From NCBI RefSeq assembly GCF_900114875.1, contig NZ_FPKW01000006.1:1-64000 (forward strand): 64,000 bases of DNA, in the 5' to 3' direction. This DNA comes from Chryseobacterium limigenitum (GTDB taxonomy: Bacteria; Bacteroidota; Bacteroidia; Flavobacteriales; Weeksellaceae). Below the pieces are notes generated by a model. It saw only the letters and a program-made list of their open reading frames with translations. It ran no database searches and was not told the DNA's origin. Each line of letters opens with the position of its first letter. The stretch's first letter is position 1. Below, piece by piece: positions 33,780 through 42,199 of this stretch. The position numbers and the translations under genes are program-made.

Positions 33780-34661
33780 CTATTTCTTTTTATAAGGCAG
33801 GTTCCAGATCAGGTCAGCAGCCAGATAATGAACGCCGCCTTTTGTAATACTGTGGCTGTTTCTGATCAAATCATCTGCGTAGCCAATATCCATCGTAAAG
33901 GGTGAATTAGGGATTGCAAACATATAATAAATGCCAAGACGCATTTCTCTGTATCCGAATTTAGTCCACTGAGATTTCGGCTCATTAAGATAACTGATGG
34001 AAAATAGTCCTTCTGCACTTAAAGCCAATTTTTGATTATTTTTTGATGACAAATTATAGGTAAGCTGGCTTTTAATACGTGTCCTTAGCTGAAAGTTCTC
34101 TTCCACAGCATGAAAATTGGGATCAAAGAACTTCCTGAATTCCTGACGAAGGGTATTTTTAAGTTTAAATCTTTTTCCTAGATTAAAAGTATAAGAATAT
34201 CTTCCGTACAATCTGAATTCCTGCTCCAGACCTTTTTTTTCATAGGGTGCCGAACTCTCATACTCAGGCTGGCGACGGTAACTCACGGCATAGCTGTACT
34301 GTTGATTTTTAGCAAAGGAATGATACACTTCATGATTAATAACAAAAATCGCCTGTTTTGAAAATAAATTAGAATTATCCGGATTACTTTTCCTTCCCAA
34401 GGCGACATAGCTCAAAGATTGCTTTTTGCCTAAGGAATCCAATTGTCGTCTTACACCAAATGCTGACCAAAAAGCAGTCTTGGCTTCCCCTAAACCCGGC
34501 GGGCTGATCTGTGCTTTTAAAGAACTTCCTATAAAGCTAAGTAAGAATAATACTAAAAATATTTTTTCTACCCTAAATATCTTAAAAAACCTATTGAACA
34601 GTATTTTAAATTGTTGACCAAACTGATTGATAAATGAAACATAAAAATTATAATTTGTCAT
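33780..34661 (-). CDS. DUF2490 outer-membrane protein
   Basis: 293 residues. The C-terminal 240 residues consist of alternating amphipathic strands with many Tyr, Arg and Lys (e.g. FRLYGRYSYTFNLG, LGIYYMFAIPNSPF), the pattern of the DUF2490 beta-barrel family. A signal peptide is present (VEKIFLVLFLLSFIGSSLKAQ) but is preceded by about 30 polar residues. No ATG, GTG or TTG closer to it was found in frame, so the long N-region may be real or the true start uses a rare codon. Function of the family is unknown. Confidence 0.8.
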   Translation of the reverse strand: MTNYNFYVSFINQFGQQFKILFNRFFKIFRVEKIFLVLFLLSFIGSSLKAQISPPGLGEAKTAFWSAFGVRRQLDSLGKKQSLSYVALGRKSNPDNSNLFSKQAIFVINHEVYHSFAKNQQYSYAVSYRRQPEYESSAPYEKKGLEQEFRLYGRYSYTFNLGKRFKLKNTLRQEFRKFFDPNFHAVEENFQLRTRIKSQLTYNLSSKNNQKLALSAEGLFSISYLNEPKSQWTKFGYREMRLGIYYMFAIPNSPFTMDIGYADDLIRNSHSITKGGVHYLAADLIWNLPYKKK

Positions 34662-34773
34662 AGCGAAATTTAGATTCTTTATTTGTTAAATAATGATGAA
34701 AATGTTTTCAATACTGTTTAAAAACAGGACAAATTAAATAAGAGATTTAGGAAGGTTTTAGGAATAAAAAAAA

Positions 34774-34793
34774 CCTGCTGAAAAATCAGCAGG
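34774..34793 (-). terminator. Terminator after tRNA-Ser
   Basis: Stem CCTGCTGA / TCAGCAGG with 4-nt loop, followed on the minus strand by 8 T. Confidence 0.9.
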
Positions 34794-34810
34794 CTGTAAA
34801 TGCGCATTGG

Positions 34811-34897
34811 CAGAGAGGAAGGGATTCGAACCCTCGATACAGTTACCCGTATACTACCTTTCCAGGGTAGCTCCTTCAACCACTCGGACACCTCTCT
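34811..34897 (-). tRNA. tRNA-Ser (anticodon GGA)
   Basis: The 87-nt minus-strand sequence folds with a 7-bp acceptor stem AGAGAGG/CCTCTCT, discriminator G, a D arm, an anticodon stem CTACC/GGTAG with loop CTGGAAA (anticodon GGA at 34863-34861), a long variable arm as required for class II tRNAs, and a T arm GAGGG-TTCGAAT-CCCTT. It reads UCC and UCU codons. CCA is not encoded. Identity is firm. Confidence 0.97.
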
Positions 34898-34951
34898 ATT
34901 TGAGATTGCAAAAATAGGTTATTTTATTGAACTGGCAAATTATTAATTCAA

Positions 34952-35968
34952 TTACTCGGTGATTTCTCCGCATAAGCTTTTTGCGAAATTATCTGCAAAA
35001 CTACCAGTGTAATTCGGGTTGTCAATTAAATGCATTGCTTTCGTGATCGCACTTTCGGCTGTAATATCGTTTCCGCTGATGGCTCCGATTCTTGAGAAAA
35101 TATTACTGTTTTCATATTTCCCAAAAGAGATTCCGCCTGAAATACACTGACTTACAACTACGATTTCAGTTCCATTATTCCTGATTTCCTGCAATGTTTC
35201 CTGCGTTTTTTCACTGCTGAAAATCGTTCCTGAACCAAAAACCTGAAGAATTAAAACCTTCATTTTTGGTATTTCCTTGAAATGACTTAAATGCATCCCT
35301 GGGAAAATTCTCCAGAATAAAATATCTTCTGAAATGTGTTCATCAACGTGAAATTTTACACCGGCCCCGCAACGGTATAGATTATCTTTAATGATATTTA
35401 AATGAACTCCGGATTGTCCCAAAATAGGATAATTCGGACTGGAATACGCATCAAAATACTCGGCAGAATATTTCAACGTTCTGTTTCCCCTTAATAATTT
35501 ATATTCAAAATAAATGGCAACTTCCTGAATCACAGCTTCATCATTTTCGTACAAACTTGCATAATACAAACTCGTAAGAAGATTTTCTTTAGCATCTGTT
35601 CTCAGATCTCCAATGGGAAGTTGAGAGCCTGTAAAGATCACGGGTTTTTTCAATCCTTTTAACATAAAACTCAATGCAGAAGCGGAGTAGGACATGGTAT
35701 CCGTTCCGTGAAGAATCAAAAATCCGTCGTAATCATCATAACTTTTAAAAATGTAATTGGCTATGATTTTCCATTCCTGAGGTCCCATATCCGAAGAATC
35801 GAGCGGTTTTGCGAAAGGGTGAACAAACACTTCGCATTCCATTAATTTCATTTCGGGCATTTTTTCGAAGATATTTCCAAAATCAAATGCACGAAGGCTT
35901 CCGGTTTCGTAATCTTTCTCCATACCGATGGTTCCTCCGGTATAAATGAGCAGGACTTTTCGTTTCAT
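34952..35968 (-). CDS. ansA: Type I (cytosolic) L-asparaginase
   Basis: 338 residues without a signal peptide. The two catalytic threonine motifs are YTGGTIG (Thr13) and HGTDTMSYSASALS (Thr89), with GSQLPIGDLRTDAKENL near 130 as in AnsA enzymes. It hydrolyses asparagine to aspartate and ammonia. The absence of an export signal and the length distinguish it from the periplasmic type II enzyme. It is divergent from the TrmH-family gene with 80 bp between them. Note that asnB, the reverse function, lies at the other end of the window. Confidence 0.95.
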   Translation of the reverse strand: MKRKVLLIYTGGTIGMEKDYETGSLRAFDFGNIFEKMPEMKLMECEVFVHPFAKPLDSSDMGPQEWKIIANYIFKSYDDYDGFLILHGTDTMSYSASALSFMLKGLKKPVIFTGSQLPIGDLRTDAKENLLTSLYYASLYENDEAVIQEVAIYFEYKLLRGNRTLKYSAEYFDAYSSPNYPILGQSGVHLNIIKDNLYRCGAGVKFHVDEHISEDILFWRIFPGMHLSHFKEIPKMKVLILQVFGSGTIFSSEKTQETLQEIRNNGTEIVVVSQCISGGISFGKYENSNIFSRIGAISGNDITAESAITKAMHLIDNPNYTGSFADNFAKSLCGEITE

Positions 35969-36048
35969 GTAGTACTTTTATTAGAATTTCGCGCCTGTTT
36001 CAGGTTCGTTCCTCAAAATTACGTTAATTTGCAAAGATTTGAAAATGA

Positions 36049-36720
36049 ATGGAAGATTTAGCGAAAACTTTTGAGTATTTAAAACAATTTTTAACGGACG
36101 AAAGATTAAGAAAGATCAATCATTTTTCTCCGGAAAGTTCTGATTTTGTGCTTCCTGTGATGGATGATGTGTATCAGTTCAGAAATGCGGCGGCGATTAT
36201 AAGATCGGTGGAAGCCTGTGGTTTTCATAAAGTTGTTGCAATGGAAGAAGAAAATGTATTTGATCCGAATCTTACCGTAACAAAAGGTGCCGAAACATGG
36301 GTTGAAGTCGAAAAAATGCCGAAAAACATTGATTCTTTACAAAAAATTAAAGACAGAGGATATAAAATTCTAGCCGTATCGTTAGAAAAAAATGCAGTGA
36401 TGCTTCCTGACTACCAAATTACAGAACCGATTGCCTTGGTTTTCGGAACTGAAATGGCAGGAGTTTCAGAAGAAGTAATTGATTTTGCAGATGAAACGCT
36501 GGCGATTCCTATGTATGGCTTTACGAGAAGTTTTAATGTATCGGTGGCGGCGGGAATTTGTATGTATGAATTAAAACAAAAACTGATTAATTCTAACCTC
36601 GATTATAAATTAAGCGATGAAAAATTATTGAAAATGAAGATTCGTTGGGCAGTAAATTCAATGCAAAGCGGACAACAGATTTTTCAGAAGTATTTGAGAG
36701 ATAATAATATTGAAATATGA
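36049..36720 (+). CDS. SpoU/TrmH-family RNA 2'-O-methyltransferase
   Basis: 223 residues. The three SpoU motifs are present: DDVYQFRNAAAIIRSVEACG (near 43-62), ALVFGTEMAGVSEE (near 130-145) and IPMYGFTRSFNVSVAAGIC (near 158-178). The trefoil-knot fold binds S-adenosylmethionine and methylates a ribose in tRNA or rRNA. The short form with little N-terminal extension fits the TrmH tRNA Gm18 group, but the site cannot be fixed from sequence alone. Its stop codon overlaps the ATG of the next gene (ATGA). Confidence 0.9.
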   Translation: MEDLAKTFEYLKQFLTDERLRKINHFSPESSDFVLPVMDDVYQFRNAAAIIRSVEACGFHKVVAMEEENVFDPNLTVTKGAETWVEVEKMPKNIDSLQKIKDRGYKILAVSLEKNAVMLPDYQITEPIALVFGTEMAGVSEEVIDFADETLAIPMYGFTRSFNVSVAAGICMYELKQKLINSNLDYKLSDEKLLKMKIRWAVNSMQSGQQIFQKYLRDNNIEI

Positions 36721-37358
36721 AGAAAATAGTATTTCTTACATTTTTGGCATTCATTAACTGTAATAAAAAAACTGAAAAAAAAGTTATTATCAATGCCGAT
36801 TCAGATAGTTTGAGATCACAAATTATAGCTCCTGAAAAAGAAGATACTGCAACTGTTCCATTTTCCAAATCTTTGACTGGAAATGGTTATTTCTATACAC
36901 TTGAAGGAATAAAAAAATCCAATGAAACAATTGATTTTAAATCAATCAATATATTTTATAAAAGAGAACTCCATCAGAAAATTATATTTGATACTGTTTC
37001 TGTTCTTAATGAGAATGAAGCCTATTTTAGCATCGATAAAGATGCAAATTTTGATGGATACAATGATCTTGAAGTTGTTAATCAAGTAGGAAATTACTTT
37101 TCAAGTTCAAGTTTTTGGCTTTATAATAAGAAGAATAAAAAATATATTTATTATAAACCTTTCGACAGTATCATCAATCCCGGCATTGATGCCAAGAATA
37201 AAGCAATTATTTCAGACTATTATATAGGTCCGTCAAATTTTTATTCCAAAACGTATGAATGGAAGGGTGGAAATCTTATTTTACAAAGTATGAGGATTGA
37301 TGAGGAAGGAGAAGTGACCGAAATGTATAGAAAAAATGGAAAACTAATATCCAGATAA
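36717..37358 (+). CDS. Unknown lipoprotein with XAC2610-like repeat region
   Basis: 213 residues. A short signal peptide ends at Cys15 (FINCNKK). The middle carries DANFDGYNDLEVVNQVGN, an FG-GAP/XAC2610-type calcium-like loop, then aromatic strands (FWLYNKKNKKYIYY; FYSKTYEWKGGNLILQ). Such proteins are envelope associated, but their role is unknown. It overlaps the methyltransferase by 4 nt, so translation is probably coupled although the functions look unrelated. Confidence 0.7.
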   Translation: MKKIVFLTFLAFINCNKKTEKKVIINADSDSLRSQIIAPEKEDTATVPFSKSLTGNGYFYTLEGIKKSNETIDFKSINIFYKRELHQKIIFDTVSVLNENEAYFSIDKDANFDGYNDLEVVNQVGNYFSSSSFWLYNKKNKKYIYYKPFDSIINPGIDAKNKAIISDYYIGPSNFYSKTYEWKGGNLILQSMRIDEEGEVTEMYRKNGKLISR

Positions 37359-37403
37359 ATATTAATTTTCCATATGTTCTAATTTATTAAATGTATTAGG
37401 TGC

Positions 37404-37922
37404 TTATTCTATATTTCCCCAAAAAGCCCAATTTGTTCCATTGTAAAAACAAACCAGTTTCGCTACAGGATCATAACACATCATTCCTGCTGAAGGTGAT
37501 TTTACATTGGTGGCGGGATCAATAATTTTAGGTAAGATTAAGGCTTTATCGTTTGATTCTAAAACTAATACACCTTTAGCCGTTGAGTCCGGCGCTCCAA
37601 TGATAACTCCTGCTGATCTGTCTTGTTCAGTTCCGACAAGTAATGTTTTTGAAGCACCTGTCTGACCTGTAAGCTCGATCCAATCGGCTCCGTTATAATA
37701 TTTTACTTTTGAAGAGGCTCCATCAAAAACAAAAGTTCCTGCCGAAGTGTCTGTCATGTTGAGATTATTTGTTACCTGAGGCAGTATAATTCCTCTTGTA
37801 GTACCTTCGGGAAAGTCTACTAAACCACTACCATCTATAGATTCTTTTTCAATACCTATTTGAGCGTTTGTAAAAACAGAAATGAAAAGAGATATAATGA
37901 AAAGTTTTACATTTAAATTCAT
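37404..37922 (-). CDS. Secreted protein with paired 'YNGxxW' surface modules
   Basis: 172 residues with a signal peptide (LFIISLFISVFTNAQ). The mature protein has two copies of a module: GIILPQV...FVFDGASSKVKYYNGADWIEL and ALILPKI...MMCYDPVAKLVCFYNGTNWAFW. The same module ends the neighbouring larger protein and begins the protein at 19419. Function unknown, probably cell surface. It starts 2 bp after the 681-residue gene, so both are made from one transcript and may act together. Confidence 0.7.
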   Translation of the reverse strand: MNLNVKLFIISLFISVFTNAQIGIEKESIDGSGLVDFPEGTTRGIILPQVTNNLNMTDTSAGTFVFDGASSKVKYYNGADWIELTGQTGASKTLLVGTEQDRSAGVIIGAPDSTAKGVLVLESNDKALILPKIIDPATNVKSPSAGMMCYDPVAKLVCFYNGTNWAFWGNIE

Positions 37923-37924
37923 AA

Positions 37925-39970
37925 TTAATTACATGTTTGGTTAATACAGCTCCATTGAGTTCCGTCATATATTTTTAGACATAAGTCATCTGTGTCGAAT
38001 ACAATCATTCCGTTTACGGGTGTTGCAATTGATTCTTCCGGATCAGGAATTCTTGTGATTACAAGTCCTTTATCATTAGATTCAAGTGCTAAAAATGCAT
38101 TGTTCATATCTGCAGGCCAGTTTGCTGTACTTTTTGAAGCTCTTGTTGAAACACCTATTTTGGTAATTTCAGGAGTTCCTGTTGCGCCCGGTTTGTAACA
38201 AGGGCATGCAAATGATTTTACGACATTGGAATAAATAAGGCATCCTCCGGGCGGAGTCACAATAACGTTATATTCTGCTGCGGAATTATCTGTTATTGGA
38301 ATAGAATAATTACTGTTGGTTCCTCCGGAAATAGGAGCACCGTTTTTATACCATTGATAAGTACCTAAACCAGGCGTTACGGATAAAGATAGTGATGAAC
38401 TTCCTGTAGTACCTGTACAAGGCCTTGTGCTGGGACTGTTGGCTACCGCAATGGTAACGATAGGAGCTGTCCCGAATCCTGAATAATATCCTCCGAATCC
38501 TGCGGCACCACTGGCTCCGACTAATTCGGCCTGAATGGTTCCTGCAGAGCTTACTCTTACGTTTTTAATAGTAGCTGTTCCTCCGGCTGCAGTGGCGATA
38601 TTGTATCTGTAACTTCTCCAGTTGGCATTTCCGGGTACGGCTGTTCCTGCGGCTACAGTTGCTGCAAGAGCTGTTCCGCCTACTGTTACAACGGGGATGT
38701 TTGCAGTTCCGCTTGCTGCAAGTACCGCAAGTTCTGTGTTGTCATATGAGGTGGTTCCAATCTGCTTGGCATCAGGAATCATGTTCACTGATGTCTGTCC
38801 GAAACATGAAAGCGGTGGGATAAACATAAAGCTATTCGTATTAAGTGCAGAACTTCCGAATATTTTATGAAAAACATAGACTGCTTTATTTGTTTTCAGG
38901 TACATATTTTTGTTGGTGAAAAAACTAGCCGGAACAATTTGATAATCACCCATATTGGCTAATGTATAACTTGGATTTACGTTGGCATTCATGGTAATTG
39001 TTGTATTGGCTTCCGTAGCAACAACAATCACTCTTTCATAAGTGCCTCCATTTCCCTGCATCACTACATATTCGTTTCCTAACTGCTCAACGGGAACCAA
39101 CTGATCTACACCAAAGTCACGATTGTCTGAAAGTGTTCCGGTTTCAATGCTTCCTTGTTGCATTAATCCTCCTACGGTAACAGCAATATTTTTATCTGCA
39201 GAGATTTTAGCTCCTAGCCAGCCTCGGTCTTGTAAGCTTAGTGCATTAAGTTTTACTTTGGCATAGAGTACAAAAGACTGCCCTTTTTGTAATGTTCTTG
39301 TAATGGTAGTTCCGGTAAGTGGAGTAGCATTAGCTCCATTAATAAATTGTGTTCCGGAATCAATATTAGATATGGTAATAACTGTATTGTTTTCGGTAGC
39401 CATCATTGAGACCATGTTACCAACTTCGGGAACATTAGTTGTAAATTCGTTGGGTGTTCCGCCCCAGAAAAAGTTTTTTCCCAAGGCTACTTTTCCTTTG
39501 GCAAGAACTGAGCCTGCCTGTGAACCTGATAATCCTCTATAATTTACAAAAAAATCATCAGTTGAAGTAAATACTAATCCTCCTATATTGGCAGGGATTA
39601 TCGTCCCGGCTCTGGTGGTTGCTACCGTCATGGGCGATGATCCCGGTGGTAAAACTACATTTGACGCATTGATAACCGCTAATCTTAGGGGAGTAGTATT
39701 ATTAAATGTTACAGTACCTGTAGCATTGTTAGCGGTTGTTGCTGCATTAATATTATAAACAGACAGTCTTGGAATAGTTGTTCCATCTGCCATTCTTACA
39801 TTAACCGTGATATTCGCTGTAGACGGAGTCGAAAGATAAATATACTCTTCCGTTATGGTAGTTGTATCATACGCTCCAAAAATAATCGGTTGTAAATAAT
39901 GGGTATTATCGAGTTGAGAAAAAAATAATTGATATGCAAAAAATGCTAATAATAAACAAATACGCTTCAC
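37925..39970 (-). CDS. IgGFc-binding-like surface adhesin with Ig-like domain
   Basis: 681 residues. After a signal peptide (LLLAFFAYQLFFSQ) comes a large region like the bacterial IgGFc_binding domain (about residues 160-410, with GQSFVLYAKV, RDFGVDQLVPVEQLGNEYVV and VFHKIFGS). Next is an Ig/PKD-like domain with YQWYKNGAPISGGTNSNY near 555, and at the end the GLVITRI...FDTDDLCLKIYDGTQW module. The ability to bind antibody is not implied; in Bacteroidota these are taken as adhesins. No type IX sorting signal was recognised at the C-terminus. Confidence 0.8.
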   Translation of the reverse strand: MKRICLLLAFFAYQLFFSQLDNTHYLQPIIFGAYDTTTITEEYIYLSTPSTANITVNVRMADGTTIPRLSVYNINAATTANNATGTVTFNNTTPLRLAVINASNVVLPPGSSPMTVATTRAGTIIPANIGGLVFTSTDDFFVNYRGLSGSQAGSVLAKGKVALGKNFFWGGTPNEFTTNVPEVGNMVSMMATENNTVITISNIDSGTQFINGANATPLTGTTITRTLQKGQSFVLYAKVKLNALSLQDRGWLGAKISADKNIAVTVGGLMQQGSIETGTLSDNRDFGVDQLVPVEQLGNEYVVMQGNGGTYERVIVVATEANTTITMNANVNPSYTLANMGDYQIVPASFFTNKNMYLKTNKAVYVFHKIFGSSALNTNSFMFIPPLSCFGQTSVNMIPDAKQIGTTSYDNTELAVLAASGTANIPVVTVGGTALAATVAAGTAVPGNANWRSYRYNIATAAGGTATIKNVRVSSAGTIQAELVGASGAAGFGGYYSGFGTAPIVTIAVANSPSTRPCTGTTGSSSLSLSVTPGLGTYQWYKNGAPISGGTNSNYSIPITDNSAAEYNVIVTPPGGCLIYSNVVKSFACPCYKPGATGTPEITKIGVSTRASKSTANWPADMNNAFLALESNDKGLVITRIPDPEESIATPVNGMIVFDTDDLCLKIYDGTQWSCINQTCN

Positions 39971-40037
39971 GATATATTAATTTTAAGCGTAAAAATATTA
40001 AAATTATGCTAAAATATTCAATTATTGGTGATTAATT

Positions 40038-40727
40038 TTAAGTTAAGTAATTCCACGCTGCAACGAATATTCCAGCGGTTTCAGTTCTAAGTCTTTGGTT
40101 ACCAAGTGATACGGCCTTTATTTTGCTATGCGATAAATAAGAAATTTCTCTATCAGAAAAATCTCCTTCAGGGCCAATTAAAAACGTAATGTTTTCTAAA
40201 TGTGGGATTTCCTTCAATCCAATCCTTTCTAAATTTTCATTACAGTGTGCTACAAAAGTAGTTTCTGGGTTACTATTTTTCAGAAAATCAGGAAGTTTAA
40301 TTAAATCATTAATTACAGGAAAGTGGAATCTCAAACTTTGCTTTGAAGCTGCAATTGCTTGTTTTCTCAGTTTGTCAATATTGATATTTTTACGTTCTGT
40401 TTTTTCAGTCTGTAAAATGGTAATCTCGGAAATCCCCATTTCTACAGCTTTTTCTACAAAAAACTCAATTCGGTCAATATTTTTCGTTGGTGCAATCGCA
40501 ATATGAAGTTTCGGAGTAAAATCAGGAGTGTTGGTTTTAATTTCAGCAACTTCAATATTGGCTTTTTTGCCTTCGATTATTAACTTGCCGGAAGCAACAT
40601 TGCCTTTTCCGTCTGTTAAATGAATTTCTTCACCATCTCTCATACGAAGAACTTTTACGATGTGCTGTTGTTCTTCGTCATTAATTATTGCTTTTCCGTT
40701 ATTGATTTCGCCAAAAAAAAGTTTCAT
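40038..40727 (-). CDS. rsmE: 16S rRNA (uracil-1498-N3)-methyltransferase
   Basis: 229 residues. Typical RsmE features: HIVKVLRMRDGEEIHLTDGKG near 22-42 (PUA-like domain), KNIDRIEFFVEKAVEMGISE near 93-115, FLIGPEGDFSDREI near 180 and LRTETAGIFVAAW near 212-224 at the C-terminal knot. It methylates U1498 of 16S rRNA in the ribosome decoding region. It follows the unknown gene at 40772 by 44 bp, and tsaD precedes that, a translation-related transcript. Confidence 0.95.
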   Translation of the reverse strand: MKLFFGEINNGKAIINDEEQQHIVKVLRMRDGEEIHLTDGKGNVASGKLIIEGKKANIEVAEIKTNTPDFTPKLHIAIAPTKNIDRIEFFVEKAVEMGISEITILQTEKTERKNINIDKLRKQAIAASKQSLRFHFPVINDLIKLPDFLKNSNPETTFVAHCNENLERIGLKEIPHLENITFLIGPEGDFSDREISYLSHSKIKAVSLGNQRLRTETAGIFVAAWNYLT

Positions 40728-40771
40728 ATATTAATTTTAAAATCTGCCTTAATTTTATTGATAAGTAATTA

Positions 40772-41182
40772 TTAAAAGGTAATTTCATTATCGCTTAAAA
40801 ATGCCACACCGGTTTTTATAGTGGTATAAATGTCACCTTCACAATCTCTGTATGAACATGAGTAGATTTCTTCAATCCACTTATTATTCATAAAAATTAA
40901 GTTCAGATATTCGTTTTTTCTTAAATTATTTTTGATGGATAAATAATCCCCTTCTTTGGGTTCGTAAGTAAAACTAAATACATTTTCTGAATTGATTTTC
41001 TCCACGATCTCTTCCTTTATATTTTGAACATATCCAATTTCTGAGCTTATCATTAAATAATCTTCGTCTTCAGATGTTTCTGTCACTTCATTTTTTCCTA
41101 CAATGGTTTCTAAAACCCAGTAATATTTTGAGTTCTTTTTAGATTGTGTACCAAGTATTTTTTCTTCTAACAATATTTTCAT
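40772..41182 (-). CDS. Unknown small acidic protein between tsaD and rsmE
   Basis: 136 residues, soluble, acidic in the middle (TETSEDEDYLMISSE). It lacks a signal peptide or membrane helix. Alternating strands and CSYRDCEGDIY (two Cys) near the C-terminus are the only landmarks. I recognise no family; a DUF4288-like identity crossed my mind from size and sequence style but I could not support it. Its start overlaps the tsaD stop by 4 nt, so translational coupling is likely. Confidence 0.6.
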   Translation of the reverse strand: MKILLEEKILGTQSKKNSKYYWVLETIVGKNEVTETSEDEDYLMISSEIGYVQNIKEEIVEKINSENVFSFTYEPKEGDYLSIKNNLRKNEYLNLIFMNNKWIEEIYSCSYRDCEGDIYTTIKTGVAFLSDNEITF

Positions 41183-42195
41183 AAATCGTATTTTGCGGTT
41201 GCGGAAGTTCTCAGATCCGTAAATTCACCTCGCTCAAATTTCAATTGAGCAACCATCGCGATCATTGCCGCATTATCGGTCGTATATTCAAATTTTGGAA
41301 TATAAATACTCCAGCCTAATTTTTCGTTATTGTCCTGCATTGCTTTCCTCAACGCAGAATTGGCAGAAACTCCACCAGCAATGGCGACTTCTTTTATATC
41401 TAATTCTTTAGCCGCTTTTTCAAGTTTAGCCATCAAAATTTCAATAATTGTTTTCTGAACGGAAGCACAAAGATCATTTAAATTATCATTAATAAAATCA
41501 GGGTTCTTTTTAATTTCCTTTTGGATGAAATATAATACAGAAGTTTTGATTCCGCTGAAAGAATAATCGTAATTCTCTAATTTTGGTTTATTAAATTTAA
41601 AAGCTTCGGGATTTCCTTCTTTAGCAAGTCTGTCGATGATGGGACCTGCCGGATAATCTAAATCAAAGATCTTTCCGATCTTGTCAAATGCTTCTCCTGC
41701 TGCATCATCAATGGTTTTTCCGATAATTTCCATATCAAAATAATCCTTTACCAAAACAATCATCGTATGGCCGCCGCTTACCGTAAGACATAAAAACGGA
41801 AACTTTGGCGGCATAGGATTTGCATCCTCGATGAAATGTGCTAAAATGTGTGCCTGGAGATGGTTTACTTCGATCAAAGGAACGTCCAAACTCATTGCTA
41901 AAGACTTAGCAAATGAAGTTCCTACAAGAAGAGAACCCAAAAGTCCGGGTCCGCGAGTAAATCCTATAGCAGAAATAGCATTTTGTTGTATATTTGCTTT
42001 AGTTAGAGATTTTTCAACTACGGGTATTATATTTTGCTGATGCGCGCGTGAAGCTAATTCAGGGACAACACCACCATATTCTTTGTGGATTTCCTGATTC
42101 GCAGCGATATTTGACAGAATAGAATTTCCCTTGATGATAGCTGCTGATGTGTCGTCGCAAGACGATTCAATACCTAAAATTATAGAGTCGCTCAT
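41179..42195 (-). CDS. tsaD: tRNA N6-threonylcarbamoyladenosine synthase subunit TsaD
   Basis: 338 residues from the chosen ATG at 42195 (MSDSIILGIESSCDDTSAA); a 14-codon upstream extension would lengthen the protein with a non-conserved hydrophobic piece. TsaD transfers the threonylcarbamoyl group to A37 of ANN-decoding tRNAs. The iron ligands are in NHLQAHILAHF (near 110-120), the ATP-binding part has TVSGGHTMIVL and DDAAGEAFDKIGKI, and GGVSANSALR sits near 267. The start lies only 4 bp from the start of tamB on the other strand. Confidence 0.95.
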   Translation of the reverse strand: MSDSIILGIESSCDDTSAAIIKGNSILSNIAANQEIHKEYGGVVPELASRAHQQNIIPVVEKSLTKANIQQNAISAIGFTRGPGLLGSLLVGTSFAKSLAMSLDVPLIEVNHLQAHILAHFIEDANPMPPKFPFLCLTVSGGHTMIVLVKDYFDMEIIGKTIDDAAGEAFDKIGKIFDLDYPAGPIIDRLAKEGNPEAFKFNKPKLENYDYSFSGIKTSVLYFIQKEIKKNPDFINDNLNDLCASVQKTIIEILMAKLEKAAKELDIKEVAIAGGVSANSALRKAMQDNNEKLGWSIYIPKFEYTTDNAAMIAMVAQLKFERGEFTDLRTSATAKYDL

Positions 42196-42199
42196 AATA

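Noticed and set aside
42131..42199. Upstream extension of TamB and of TsaD into each other
   Set aside because: The extensions are antisense to conserved N-terminal coding sequence, and both proteins have well-placed internal ATG codons with normal family starts.
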